Assembly: GCF_006094435.1 (NCBI RefSeq)
Contig: NZ_CP034783.1
Span: forward strand, 62,001 to 126,000
Origin: Pseudomonas sp. MPC6
GTDB taxonomy: Bacteria; Pseudomonadota; Gammaproteobacteria; Pseudomonadales; Pseudomonadaceae
Direction of reading: 5' to 3'
Length of the DNA: 64,000 nt
The position numbers and the translations under genes were made by a program. This document shows positions 17,621 to 26,231 of the stretch, piece after piece. Each line of letters opens with the position of its first letter. Position 1 is the stretch's first letter. The notes beneath the pieces were generated by a model. It worked only from the letters and a program-made list of their open reading frames with translations. It was not told where the DNA came from and did not search any database.

Positions 17621-18736
17621 ATGAATCAACTCAAGCGTTTTATCGCTCCCGCACTCTTCCCTGCAGTGCTCTGCGCCACCGTGCTCAGTGGCGCCGTGCA
17701 CGCGCAAGAGCGAACGTTGCGCGTCTACAACTGGTTCGACTACATCACCCCCAAGGCACTGGAAGACTTCAAGACCCAGAACACCCAGACCAAGCTGGTC
17801 TACGACATCTTCGACACCAACGAAGCATTGGAAGCCAAGCTGCTGACCGGCAACTCCGGCTACGATGTGGTGGTGCCCTCCAACGTGTTCCTCGCCAAGC
17901 AGATCGAAGCCGGCGTGTTCCAGCCACTGGATCGCAGCAAGCTGCCGAACTGGAACCACCTCGATCCCAAGCTGATGAAGCTGATCGAAGCCAACGACCC
18001 CGGCAATAAATTCGCCGTGCCCTACATGTACGGCACCATCCTGATCGGCTTCAACCCGGACAAGGTCAAGGCTGCCTTGGGCGACAATGCGCCGGTGGAC
18101 AGTTGGGACCTGATCTTCAACGAAGAGAACATCAGCAAGCTCAAGCAGTGCGGCGTCGCCCTGCTCGACTCGCCGTCGGAGATCCTTCCGCTCGCCCTGC
18201 AACACCTCGGCCTGGACCCCAACAGCAAGAAGCCGGCGGACTACGCGAAGGCTGAAGCCTTGCTGATGAAGATTCGTCCGTACGTCACTTACTTTCACTC
18301 ATCCAAATACATGGCCGACATCGCCAACGGCGACATCTGCGTCGCAGTCGGTTACTCCGGCAGTTTCTCCCAGGCCGCCAACCGCGCCAAGGAAGCCAAG
18401 AATGGCGTGATCGTCGACATGCGCCTGCCGAAAGAAGGCGCACCGATCTGGTTCGATATGCTTGCCATCCCCAACGGCGCGAAGAACCCGCAAGACGCCT
18501 ACACCTTCATCAACTATTTGCTGCAACCTCAGGTGATCGCGCCGGTCAGCGACTTTGTCGGCTATCCGAACCCGAACAAGGATGCTACGGAAATGGTCGA
18601 CCCGGCGATCCGCAACAATCCGAACCTGTACCCGACCGAAACGGCGATGGGTACGCTCTACACCCTGCAACCGCTGCCGCGCGATGCCGAACGCGCGCGA
18701 ACCCGGGCCTGGACCAAGATAAAATCAGGTACCTAA
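17621..18736 (+). CDS. Periplasmic polyamine-binding protein (PotF/SpuD-like)
   Basis: 371 residues with a signal peptide (to about residue 29, ending in VHAQ). The mature start TLRVYNWFDYITPKALEDF is the classical putrescine/spermidine-binding signature. Further ligand-region blocks are GYDVVVPSN, VPYMYGTILIGFN and VGYSGSFSQA. It would deliver polyamine, possibly acetylated, to an ABC permease not encoded in this window. Co-transcribed with the deacetylase upstream; together they suggest uptake and deacetylation of acetylpolyamines. A terminator follows directly. Confidence 0.93.
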   Translation: MNQLKRFIAPALFPAVLCATVLSGAVHAQERTLRVYNWFDYITPKALEDFKTQNTQTKLVYDIFDTNEALEAKLLTGNSGYDVVVPSNVFLAKQIEAGVFQPLDRSKLPNWNHLDPKLMKLIEANDPGNKFAVPYMYGTILIGFNPDKVKAALGDNAPVDSWDLIFNEENISKLKQCGVALLDSPSEILPLALQHLGLDPNSKKPADYAKAEALLMKIRPYVTYFHSSKYMADIANGDICVAVGYSGSFSQAANRAKEAKNGVIVDMRLPKEGAPIWFDMLAIPNGAKNPQDAYTFINYLLQPQVIAPVSDFVGYPNPNKDATEMVDPAIRNNPNLYPTETAMGTLYTLQPLPRDAERARTRAWTKIKSGT

Positions 18737-18743
18737 GCCTTGA

Positions 18744-18776
18744 AAACCTCCTGCTGCTGCCAGGAGGTTTGTTTTT
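18744..18776 (+). terminator. Intrinsic terminator after the polyamine-binding protein gene
   Basis: AAACCTCCTG-CTGCTGC-CAGGAGGTTT stem followed by GTTTTT, seven bases after the stop codon. Confidence 0.92.
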
Positions 18777-18844
18777 CAAGTCAGGGACAAGTATTGCAAG
18801 TCGCTGACCTTAATACTGGCTTCCCCAAGCGTTTGTTCGCCTGC

Positions 18845-18936
18845 GGTAATTAGTTACCACCTCCCTTCAATCGCAGGCCTCTACCTTCGATGCCATCGCC
18901 AGGATTGACGCGTTCGTCTGATCCCTGCATCGAAGG
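18845..18936 (+). promoter_or_regulatory. Leader of the giant toxin-like gene: operator-like palindrome and RBS-masking hairpin
   Basis: GGTAA-TTAG-TTACC (18845-18858) is an operator-like palindrome. Further down CCTTCGATGC (18884-18893) and GCATCGAAGG (18927-18936) are a perfect 10-base inverted repeat with a 33-base loop. The right arm contains the GAAGG ribosome site, eight bases before the ATG at 18945. The hairpin could therefore block translation until it is opened. Confidence 0.55.
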
Positions 18937-18944
18937 AAACAACC

Positions 18945-21900
18945 ATGACAGACAACACCGACAGCGGCAAAACCGAACCTCTTGTGGAAAAAAGCGACCT
19001 GGTCAACCAGACAAGCCACGGTCCCACACTAAACGAGGTCGCGTCGCACTTGCTGCGCCAAATGCTGAAAGAACAATTCCCCGACCTGGACATCGACCCC
19101 GACAAAGCAGTTGTCGGCAGCCCGCAATGGCAAGTGATCGACGATGAGGTCCAGAGCGGGCCGATCCGTTACGAATCGCTGACCCATGCGCTGGTGAGTC
19201 ACGGGCTCAACGGAACGACTGTGGACTATATCGAAGGGGACCACTTCCTGACGCTGGAGCCGCAGGCCGACGACCCGGTCCAACTCGCGGTCAGCATCGA
19301 GCAAGTCGCCCTGACGCTCAATGAAGCGGTCGCCTTGTTGTTCATTGAATTCCAGGGCCGCCAGCTGAGTTTCTGGAATCAGAAGGTGGATGAGCGACCT
19401 CGCTGGCAAACACTTTCCGACTCGCTGCGAAAGGCGCTCAATGTAAACCAGGTGAAAGGCTGGGATGCGGACGAGTGCACCATGGCCCGGGAAGTCTTCG
19501 CAGACCCGGACAGAACTTCACGGAAAAACACGAATACCGATTTTTCGACCGTTCAGGCGTGCCTGATCGATATCGACGTCGTTGAAAATGAAATACCCAG
19601 GCATCTTCTGGTCGGCGGAGCACTGGTGATCAAGGCAACTTACCGCCTTCGCCAGCTCATCGTCCTGTACACGATCGAGCGAGGCTACGAGTCGTTCGAT
19701 TCGCTGGAAAAACTCGGAAGCACCCTGCCTGGGCGGCTCGACCAGCTGCCGACAGGGGCCGCACTGGAATGGCGATTATTCGAGCCCGATGGCAACGTTT
19801 TCGATCATATGGCCTGGGCGTTGGTGTCATCGCAACTAGACAGCATTGATCAACTCAGATACGCCGACGCGTACACCGACGTACCGGAGCCCGGAAAGGG
19901 GCTGGATACCCTCGATCAATCACGTGTCAAACAACTGGACGCGGCAATCCCTGACTGGCTGCGCAATGCACCCGCCAAGGACATGGATGATTACCGTCGT
20001 TACATCACCGCCCTGGGGAAACTGTATCGCAAGGCCAAGTACAGGGTCGCGAGAACCGAAATACCCTCCATCAGGCAATTTGCTCACCAATCGATGCGTG
20101 ACGCGATCATCGCCGATACACGTGCAGTGGGTGCCGCAGCACTGCCGTGGGACGCCTTGCAAATCGAGGTGATCAACAGCTTTACCGTTGATAATTTCAC
20201 CCTGCCCAACCCTCTTGATCAGCACACTGAAACACTGGCTGAGTTCGCGCTGGAGAACAATGCGCCCTATAGGGCGGCACTCTCGTTCAAAAACGGTGCG
20301 CAGGTTCCTGACTGGCTGACGCCGCAATTGCTCACCCGCATAGCGGCCAACGTGGACGTAGGCGGTGCCTACCCGGCACTGATCAAGAAAACGCTGATCG
20401 ATGACCCGGTCACATCCCAACGTCAGGCCCACTTCTATCGTGATCAATTACGCTGGCTGTTACCGCTCAAGGCACTGGAAGAGAAGATCAAACAAGAGTC
20501 GGGGGTTACCGAGCAAGGCTATCAGTACATTTGCCAATGGATGAATGCTGGCCCTGCCAACCCCATCGCTATCTACCCCCTGACGCTGAGGCCGCAACAC
20601 CGCTTGATCAGCGCCAGCGACCCCGTGACCAACATGTTCATTATCAGCCCTCGGGACGATACCAAGGGGGCCTGTCTGCTTTACCGGCCGATGCAGGATG
20701 TACCGTTGATGCAGTTCCCCTCGCGGCAGAATCTGCTCTATGCCTTGCACCAGCCCGGAGAGCTGCGCGATTCGGTACTTGCCTGGCTTGCGACCAAAAC
20801 GCTGAGCTTCGAGTATTCCCAGTACGTGTTTCCGGTGGGGTTGCCGTCTCCGTGGTTAGCGGCTGAACAACTGGTCAATCCTTTCCTCAGGGCGGAGCAG
20901 TTCGGGCGAGTGGTATTGGAAACCCAGGAAATGACTGGGGACACTCTCACTGTACTGTTCAGAAAAAATGCCCAGGCGCTGGTCACCCTTGCGGACCGCC
21001 AGTCGCAATCGAATGCCGAGCGGCGCTGGACGCTGCTCAAAGACAGCAGCTGGGCATTGTTCGGCGTCGCGACCAACTTCCTCAGTGGCGCCGTCGGCAC
21101 CGCGGTCTGGGCCTGGCAGGTTATCGAGCAAATTCAACAAGCCCTCGACGCCCATGAAAAAGGCGACAGCTTTAACCAGTGGCGATCCGAGGCAGACATC
21201 CTGTTATCCCTGGGTATTCTGCTCAGTCATCACGCGGTAATGCGGCGTAAAGCGCTGTCCAACAAGCCCCGTATCAGCCCCGAGCCGTTGGAAGAGCGCG
21301 CCGTTCCATCCCCCGCGACCACCGCCATCACGCTGGACACCAGCCGCTTGCTCCGAGAACTTCCATCGGCTCATAACGCTTTGGTAGAGACCGCCGGGTC
21401 AGTTCCCCGGCGTACGCCATTGGAACTCGGCACCTACCTGGACACCCTCAAAGTCACGTCGCCAGACTTGAACAACGAAGAGGTCAGCCGCACTAACGAG
21501 AAACCACCCCATCTCTATCATTTTGATCAAAAAACGTACGCCAATGTCGGTACGCGCTGGTTCAACGTCAGCGTCACCGAGGATGGCCAAGTGCAGATCG
21601 TTTATCCCGATGATCCTGGAAAATATGGCCCATGGCTGACCAATGATCGTGACGGGAGATGGGTTCTTGACCTGCGATTGCGCCTGAGGGGCGGCGGGCC
21701 AAAAAATCGTCTCAAAGCCCTGCTAAAGGAGAAGGGTGAACGGAAAAAAAAACTGCAAACAGAACTGGATCTGTTTCAAGGCAAGAAGGTCGCGGAAGGG
21801 GGCGAAGAGCAAAAAAAGAACGATGTGATCAAGGCTCAGGCAGATATGTTTGCAGCCACGGAAGAGGACCATGACCGATTAACAACCGTTTACGTGGAAA

Positions 21901-23465
21901 AACTGGACGTGATGATCCAAGCCTACCAGCAGGCCCTTGAGCAGCTCAAGGAATGGCATACGTTGGGCGGCAGTGAGGGTTACATCCATGACTCCCTTCG
22001 AATGCATACCGAATTGCAGAAACATCTTTCGTTCTGGTTCGTCGTAAAAAAAAGTGAATACGCCAAGCTGACCAATGTCTTGCGGTCTGAAACCTCGATA
22101 GAGGAAACATCACAGCAAACCCATGTCAGGCATGTGCAGCAAGCAACAGACTTAAGCCAGGCGATGGTCGAAAAACTTGGACTATCACGCTCGGCGCTCG
22201 ATGCAATGCGAACGCTTGGAAGGCCAGGCATTGAACAGGCACAGGCCATCCGCAAAATGACCCCTTTATTCACTGAATGGGAACTCAAGGCCAATGAAAT
22301 CGGTATCGCTCAGGAACTGTGCATGGAAGATCAGGCCAGCGTGACAATACCGCAGGCTCGCAGTGACGTCGCAAAACTGATCGTCAGAGGGGCCACCGCC
22401 GCCCACCGGATTGCACAGCTCCTGAAAAAAACAGCAGACGATACCAGCCCGCAAAAACAGATCGAAGAGCTGAGTCAGATACTCGAAACCTTTGCCGATA
22501 TCGACCAGCGACTTCTGGAACTGCCAAAAACCTATCCCGGTCATTTCAAGCAGGCGCGACTTGACCATCTGCGCGACCTCATTGGCGGATTTGCAACAAA
22601 CGCTCAAGTCCTGCGCTTATCGCTGATAAATGAGGAGAAGTCCTTGAACCCGAGTGAGTCTGCCGGGCCTTCGAAGTCGGCAGCGCCACACCCGACGGGC
22701 AAGGTGAGAAAGACCCGGCCGCGGCAGTCGACCAGCAGTGAAGCACCGCCGACCATTGACGAGTCTCTTGGCTTGCTCACTTTGGAAAGTCGTCCAAGAC
22801 TGCCATCGACGCTGAGTGACGGTGAAATCATCAGCAAAGGTCTGATGCTGTCTGAAGATGCAGATCCGTTCATCAAACGTACCATCAAGGACGCTTATCG
22901 ACCTTCGCGTGTCCCTGCTGACATGCAGGACATATTCGATCAACAAGCAAGCCGGCTCGAACAAAGCGCTACCAGCGTTGACGAGGTTTGGTCCCGAACG
23001 AAGGAATTTCCGGTGCGCAGTTTAGCGCCGCAATTACGTGCGGCAGCTGCGACAATGCGCGAAACCGGCAAAAGCATTCGCGCCAGTCTCTACACATTGA
23101 GGAAGCCCACCCAGTCTATATTCAGATGGATGCATGAGAATGCTCAGATTGAATTGCGCCGAGACAAAGGCCGAATCAAGACTAAGCAGCTGGGCGATTA
23201 TTTTCAGGAATACCGGATTCTCGACAAGACCCATAATGCTCGGGAACTCTGGGTCGCCCATTTCCATTACCCTACCCTGAAAAGCCCTCGAGACTATCCC
23301 GCTGCCGCGCACCTGAAGATCTCGGAAACCTATCTGAAAACGCTTACCGAGGAGCAACAAAAAACATTCGCCACAGTCGAGCCCATCGATGGGGTTTTGC
23401 GCAAGATCGATGACCCGGTGTTACGAAAGCTGTTTTTTGACCTGGAGCCTGTAGTCGAAGACTGA
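18945..23465 (+). CDS. Giant DUF6543 (dermonecrotic-toxin-like) protein, 1506 residues
   Basis: Resembles the long Pseudomonas proteins annotated as dermonecrotic toxin domain-containing (DUF6543); no enzyme family is recognised. Starts at ATG 18945 after GAAGGA. The N-terminal part (about 1-680) carries family-like blocks (NEAVALLFIEFQGRQLSFWNQ, about 125-145; ISPRDDTKGACLLYRPMQDV, about 565-585). Two hydrophobic segments follow (about 705-730 and 752-766) that could insert in a membrane. After them come a charged coiled coil (about 918-1000), more helical sequence, a low-complexity Ser/Pro linker (about 1235-1272), and a C-terminal region ending in a conserved-looking LWVAHFHYPTLKSPRDYPAAAHLK block (key residues W, HFHY, HLK near 1438-1460). 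There is no signal peptide and no secretion or immunity gene beside it. Base composition becomes visibly more A-rich in the 3' half, which hints at mosaic origin. Role as toxin is inferred from family resemblance only. Confidence 0.75.
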   Translation: MTDNTDSGKTEPLVEKSDLVNQTSHGPTLNEVASHLLRQMLKEQFPDLDIDPDKAVVGSPQWQVIDDEVQSGPIRYESLTHALVSHGLNGTTVDYIEGDHFLTLEPQADDPVQLAVSIEQVALTLNEAVALLFIEFQGRQLSFWNQKVDERPRWQTLSDSLRKALNVNQVKGWDADECTMAREVFADPDRTSRKNTNTDFSTVQACLIDIDVVENEIPRHLLVGGALVIKATYRLRQLIVLYTIERGYESFDSLEKLGSTLPGRLDQLPTGAALEWRLFEPDGNVFDHMAWALVSSQLDSIDQLRYADAYTDVPEPGKGLDTLDQSRVKQLDAAIPDWLRNAPAKDMDDYRRYITALGKLYRKAKYRVARTEIPSIRQFAHQSMRDAIIADTRAVGAAALPWDALQIEVINSFTVDNFTLPNPLDQHTETLAEFALENNAPYRAALSFKNGAQVPDWLTPQLLTRIAANVDVGGAYPALIKKTLIDDPVTSQRQAHFYRDQLRWLLPLKALEEKIKQESGVTEQGYQYICQWMNAGPANPIAIYPLTLRPQHRLISASDPVTNMFIISPRDDTKGACLLYRPMQDVPLMQFPSRQNLLYALHQPGELRDSVLAWLATKTLSFEYSQYVFPVGLPSPWLAAEQLVNPFLRAEQFGRVVLETQEMTGDTLTVLFRKNAQALVTLADRQSQSNAERRWTLLKDSSWALFGVATNFLSGAVGTAVWAWQVIEQIQQALDAHEKGDSFNQWRSEADILLSLGILLSHHAVMRRKALSNKPRISPEPLEERAVPSPATTAITLDTSRLLRELPSAHNALVETAGSVPRRTPLELGTYLDTLKVTSPDLNNEEVSRTNEKPPHLYHFDQKTYANVGTRWFNVSVTEDGQVQIVYPDDPGKYGPWLTNDRDGRWVLDLRLRLRGGGPKNRLKALLKEKGERKKKLQTELDLFQGKKVAEGGEEQKKNDVIKAQADMFAATEEDHDRLTTVYVEKLDVMIQAYQQALEQLKEWHTLGGSEGYIHDSLRMHTELQKHLSFWFVVKKSEYAKLTNVLRSETSIEETSQQTHVRHVQQATDLSQAMVEKLGLSRSALDAMRTLGRPGIEQAQAIRKMTPLFTEWELKANEIGIAQELCMEDQASVTIPQARSDVAKLIVRGATAAHRIAQLLKKTADDTSPQKQIEELSQILETFADIDQRLLELPKTYPGHFKQARLDHLRDLIGGFATNAQVLRLSLINEEKSLNPSESAGPSKSAAPHPTGKVRKTRPRQSTSSEAPPTIDESLGLLTLESRPRLPSTLSDGEIISKGLMLSEDADPFIKRTIKDAYRPSRVPADMQDIFDQQASRLEQSATSVDEVWSRTKEFPVRSLAPQLRAAAATMRETGKSIRASLYTLRKPTQSIFRWMHENAQIELRRDKGRIKTKQLGDYFQEYRILDKTHNARELWVAHFHYPTLKSPRDYPAAAHLKISETYLKTLTEEQQKTFATVEPIDGVLRKIDDPVLRKLFFDLEPVVED

Positions 23466-23493
23466 CGTGTAACCCTGACGGGGGGTGCATGAC

Positions 23494-25044
23494 TCATGTG
23501 CGCCAGATTCTGTCCAAGCGCCGGAGTGCTTCGATGATGGCGACTTCGGGCACCGCCGCAAAACCCAGGACCAGTCCGGCGCGCTGGTCCTCCGGTTGTT
23601 GCGAGTCCGGCAACCAGTAGCTGCTCAGGGCATTGATCTCGACATCGACGCTGGCCGCTTTTTCGATCAGCGCCTGCTCGCGGGCCACAGACTCGACCGC
23701 GACCGTCAGGTGCAGCCCTGCCGCGACACTCGGCAGGCTACCGATACCGGGGATACCCTGGGGCCAACCGGACAGCAAAGTGTTACGCCGGCTCAGCGCA
23801 GCACGGCGCATACGCCGAATGTGTCGCTGGAAATGCCCTGCAGCCATGAACTCGGCCATCACCGCCTGTGTGCTGACCTCGGAATGCCGTACATCCACCG
23901 CACGACGTTGGGAGAATGCATCCACCAATGCTGGCGGCAATACCAGATAACCCAGGCGCAATGCCGGAAAGGCGACTTTGCCGAAGGTCCCGACGTACAG
24001 CACCCGCCCCTGGCGATCGAGTGCCGCCAAGGGCGCCAATGGCGCGCCGCTGTAGCGGTATTCGCCATCGTAGTCGTCCTCGACAATCCAGCCTTGGCTG
24101 CGTTCAGCCCAGGCCAGCAGTTCGAGGCGACGTGCCAGGCTCATGACCACCCCGGTCGGGTACTGATGCGACGGCGTGACATAAGCCAGGCGACAATCAC
24201 CCAGTTCCGCCAGTTCGGTGCAATCGATTCCCTCACTATCTACCGCTATCCCATGCAATCGCGCCCCAGCCACTGCGAACGCATGGCCCGCCGCCCGATA
24301 CCCCGGATTCTCGAGCGCCACCCCATCGCCCGGCTCCACCAGCAGCTGTGCACAAAGGCTGATCCCCTGCTGCGCGCCACTGGTGATCACTATTTGCTCA
24401 GCCGTGCACTGCATGCCTCGTGAACTGCGTAAATATGCGGCAATCAGGCCGCGCAAGCGCCCATCGCCTGCCGGATCGCCATAGCACAGCTGCTGCAAAT
24501 CCGGTTTACGCCAGAAAGCCGCGTTCAGCTTGGCCCACACCTCAAACGGAAACAGATCAAAGGCCGGAACGCCGACCCGAAACGCCCGGGGTGGACCGCT
24601 CGGCGGCGTTGCCAAATGATTCTTTTCCACCCTCTCCAAGGCACCACTGTGGATAACTTTACTGGATGAAACCACAGCTAAATCCGCGCAATTTGTGGAT
24701 AAGGCTGTGGGTAAGCCTGTTGACAACCCTGTGGATACTTTTGTGGATAGTTTTTTAGCCGGCAGCATCGCGTGAGGCAGTTGCGCAACATAAGTGCCGT
24801 CGCCAACACGCCCTTCGATGAAGCCCTCGGCGTAGAGCTGATCGTAGGCCCGGACCACGCTGTTGCGGGAAATCGCCAATGCCGCCGCCAGATCGCGACT
24901 GGCCGGCAACCGCGTGCCACTGGCCAATCTGCCGTCGAGCACGCGTACCCGTAACGCCTGATACAACTGCCGGCTCAAGCCCTGACGGCGATCAAGTTCG
25001 ATACCCGCAGGATTGAACGACAAGGACGGTGATTCGCTGGTCAT
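23494..25044 (-). CDS. MocR/PdxR-type regulator (GntR HTH fused to aminotransferase-like domain)
   Basis: 516 residues. Winged HTH of the GntR type at about 18-85 (LPASRDLAAALAISRNSVVRAYDQL), a linker to about 150, then a fold-type I aminotransferase-like domain with the PLP lysine in VGTFGKVAFPALRLGY (about residue 356) and the DDYDGEYRY block. These regulators sense PLP or an amine through an internal aldimine. It is divergent from a PaiB-like gene, with an ATTGGTC/GACCAAT inverted repeat between them. The linker contains five tandem (L/V)-(S/P)-T-x tetrapeptides whose DNA is a row of DnaA-box-like 9-mers. Confidence 0.92.
   Translation of the reverse strand: MTSESPSLSFNPAGIELDRRQGLSRQLYQALRVRVLDGRLASGTRLPASRDLAAALAISRNSVVRAYDQLYAEGFIEGRVGDGTYVAQLPHAMLPAKKLSTKVSTGLSTGLPTALSTNCADLAVVSSSKVIHSGALERVEKNHLATPPSGPPRAFRVGVPAFDLFPFEVWAKLNAAFWRKPDLQQLCYGDPAGDGRLRGLIAAYLRSSRGMQCTAEQIVITSGAQQGISLCAQLLVEPGDGVALENPGYRAAGHAFAVAGARLHGIAVDSEGIDCTELAELGDCRLAYVTPSHQYPTGVVMSLARRLELLAWAERSQGWIVEDDYDGEYRYSGAPLAPLAALDRQGRVLYVGTFGKVAFPALRLGYLVLPPALVDAFSQRRAVDVRHSEVSTQAVMAEFMAAGHFQRHIRRMRRAALSRRNTLLSGWPQGIPGIGSLPSVAAGLHLTVAVESVAREQALIEKAASVDVEINALSSYWLPDSQQPEDQRAGLVLGFAAVPEVAIIEALRRLDRIWRT
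24648..24750 (-). repeat. 12-base tandem repeat of DnaA-box-like 9-mers inside the MocR gene
   Basis: Minus-strand 9-mers start exactly 12 bases apart: TTATCCACA (24694-24702), TTACCCACA (24706-24714), TTGTCAACA (24718-24726), GTATCCACA (24730-24738), CTATCCACA (24742-24750). An extra exact TTATCCACA is at 24648-24656. TTATCCACA is the strong DnaA-box consensus. The array encodes tetrapeptide repeats in the regulator's linker. Confidence 0.8.
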
Positions 25045-25061
25045 GGCAATGGACCTATGAA

Positions 25062-25094
25062 ATTGGTCATTAATGGCTCTTACAACAGACCAAT
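25062..25094. promoter_or_regulatory. Inverted repeat between the MocR and PaiB-like genes
   Basis: ATTGGTC (25062-25068) and GACCAAT (25088-25094) are perfect inverse copies 19 bases apart in the 90-base divergent promoter region. A half copy (TGGACC) lies just upstream. Placement fits a MocR operator controlling both directions. Confidence 0.6.
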
Positions 25095-25134
25095 AGCCTG
25101 CCTAGGATGAACACATTCGCCAAGGAAAATCTCC

Positions 25135-25758
25135 ATGTACACGCCAAGCAACTTTGCCATCAACGATTTGCCTGAATTGCAGCAGCAGATACTCGGCACC
25201 CGCCTTGCCGTGTTGGTTACCCATGGGGAGGAAGGCCTGCAGGCCAGTCATCTGCCACTGCTGCTTCGCCCCGACCAAGGTCCGAACGGTACCCTCTACG
25301 GTCACTTCGCCCGGGCCAATCCGCAATGGAAAGCATTGCAGAACGGCGCTCAAGCACTGGTGATTTTTGCCGGGGCCGATGCCTACGTCAGCCCGGGGTT
25401 CTACCCGAGCAAAGCCGAACACGGCAAGGTCGTGCCGACCTGGAACTACGTCGCCGTGCACGCCTACGGCACGGCCGAGGTTTTCACCGACGCTGATCGC
25501 CTGCGCGATCTGGTCAGTGCTCTGACGGATCGTCATGAAGCAGGTCGAAACAATCCGTGGAAGGTCGCGGATGCGCCCGCGGACTACATTGACGGGATGC
25601 TCAAGGCCATCGTCGGTTTTGCCTTGCCGATCCAGTGCCTGGAAGGTAAGCGCAAACTCAGCCAGAACCGCAGCCCTGCCGATATCGCCGGCGTGCGCGA
25701 GGGGCTCGCCGCCAGCCCCGATGCGCATGACCAGGCCCTCGCCCACTTGATGCGTTAA
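25135..25758 (+). CDS. FMN-binding, PaiB-family protein
   Basis: 207 residues matching the FMN_bind_2 (PaiB) family: MYTPSNFAINDLPEL N-terminus, ASHLPLLL, GHFARANPQWK and VPTWNYVAVHAYG blocks, and a C-terminal KRKLSQNR motif. The fold is a split-barrel flavin-binding domain. Bacillus PaiB was described as a repressor of sporulation and protease genes, but many members are probably flavin or haem-linked enzymes. Transcribed divergently from MocR and followed by two GNAT genes; Bacillus PaiB is also paired with a GNAT (PaiA), which supports a functional unit. Confidence 0.88.
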   Translation: MYTPSNFAINDLPELQQQILGTRLAVLVTHGEEGLQASHLPLLLRPDQGPNGTLYGHFARANPQWKALQNGAQALVIFAGADAYVSPGFYPSKAEHGKVVPTWNYVAVHAYGTAEVFTDADRLRDLVSALTDRHEAGRNNPWKVADAPADYIDGMLKAIVGFALPIQCLEGKRKLSQNRSPADIAGVREGLAASPDAHDQALAHLMR

Positions 25759-25767
25759 GGAATGAAC

Positions 25768-26220
25768 ATGAGTCAGATCGAGATTCGCCAGGTCACTGCC
25801 GATGATCATGCGGCCTGGTTGCCGTTGTGGCAGGCCTATCTGCGTTTCTATAACACCGAACTGCCCGAGGCCGTCACCCAAAGCACCTGGCAGCGCCTGC
25901 TCGACCCTGATGAACCGACCCACTCGGCGCTGGCCTGGGCCAGTGGCGAAGCGGTAGGGATGGTGAACTTCATCTACCACCGTTCGAACTGGAGCATCGA
26001 AAACGCCTGCTACCTGCAAGACCTGCTGGTAACGCCCCAAATGCGCGGCACCGGCGTTGGCCGCAAGCTGATCGAATATGTGTACGCCACAGCCAAAGAG
26101 GACGGTTGCTGCAAGGTCCACTGGCTGACCCACGAAACCAACGCCACCGCGATACAGCTCTACGAGCGCATCGCCGAACGTCCTGGTTTCATCCAGTTTC
26201 GCAAGGCCATCCAAGGTTAA
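25768..26220 (+). CDS. GNAT-family N-acetyltransferase
   Basis: 150 residues. The acetyl-CoA-binding motif A is LQDLLVTPQMRGTGVGRKLIEYV (Q/RxxGxG = QMRGTGVG, about 88-95). Substrate unknown; small amines are common in this subgroup. I use ATG 25768 (MSQIEIRQV) because TAAGG lies seven bases before it; the ATG six bases upstream would overlap that site. It starts ten bases after the PaiB-like gene and is followed 11 bases later by another GNAT, so all three form one operon. Confidence 0.87.
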   Translation: MSQIEIRQVTADDHAAWLPLWQAYLRFYNTELPEAVTQSTWQRLLDPDEPTHSALAWASGEAVGMVNFIYHRSNWSIENACYLQDLLVTPQMRGTGVGRKLIEYVYATAKEDGCCKVHWLTHETNATAIQLYERIAERPGFIQFRKAIQG

Positions 26221-26231
26221 GGGAGCACAGC

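Noticed and set aside
16685..18298. 537-codon open frame antisense to the deacetylase and polyamine-binding genes
   Set aside because: Crosses two clear genes; Val/Gly/His-biased composition of a shadow frame.
24648..24750. DnaA-box cluster considered as a replication origin
   Set aside because: It lies inside a coding sequence, with no AT-rich unwinding region and no dnaA, rpmH, gidA or repA nearby.
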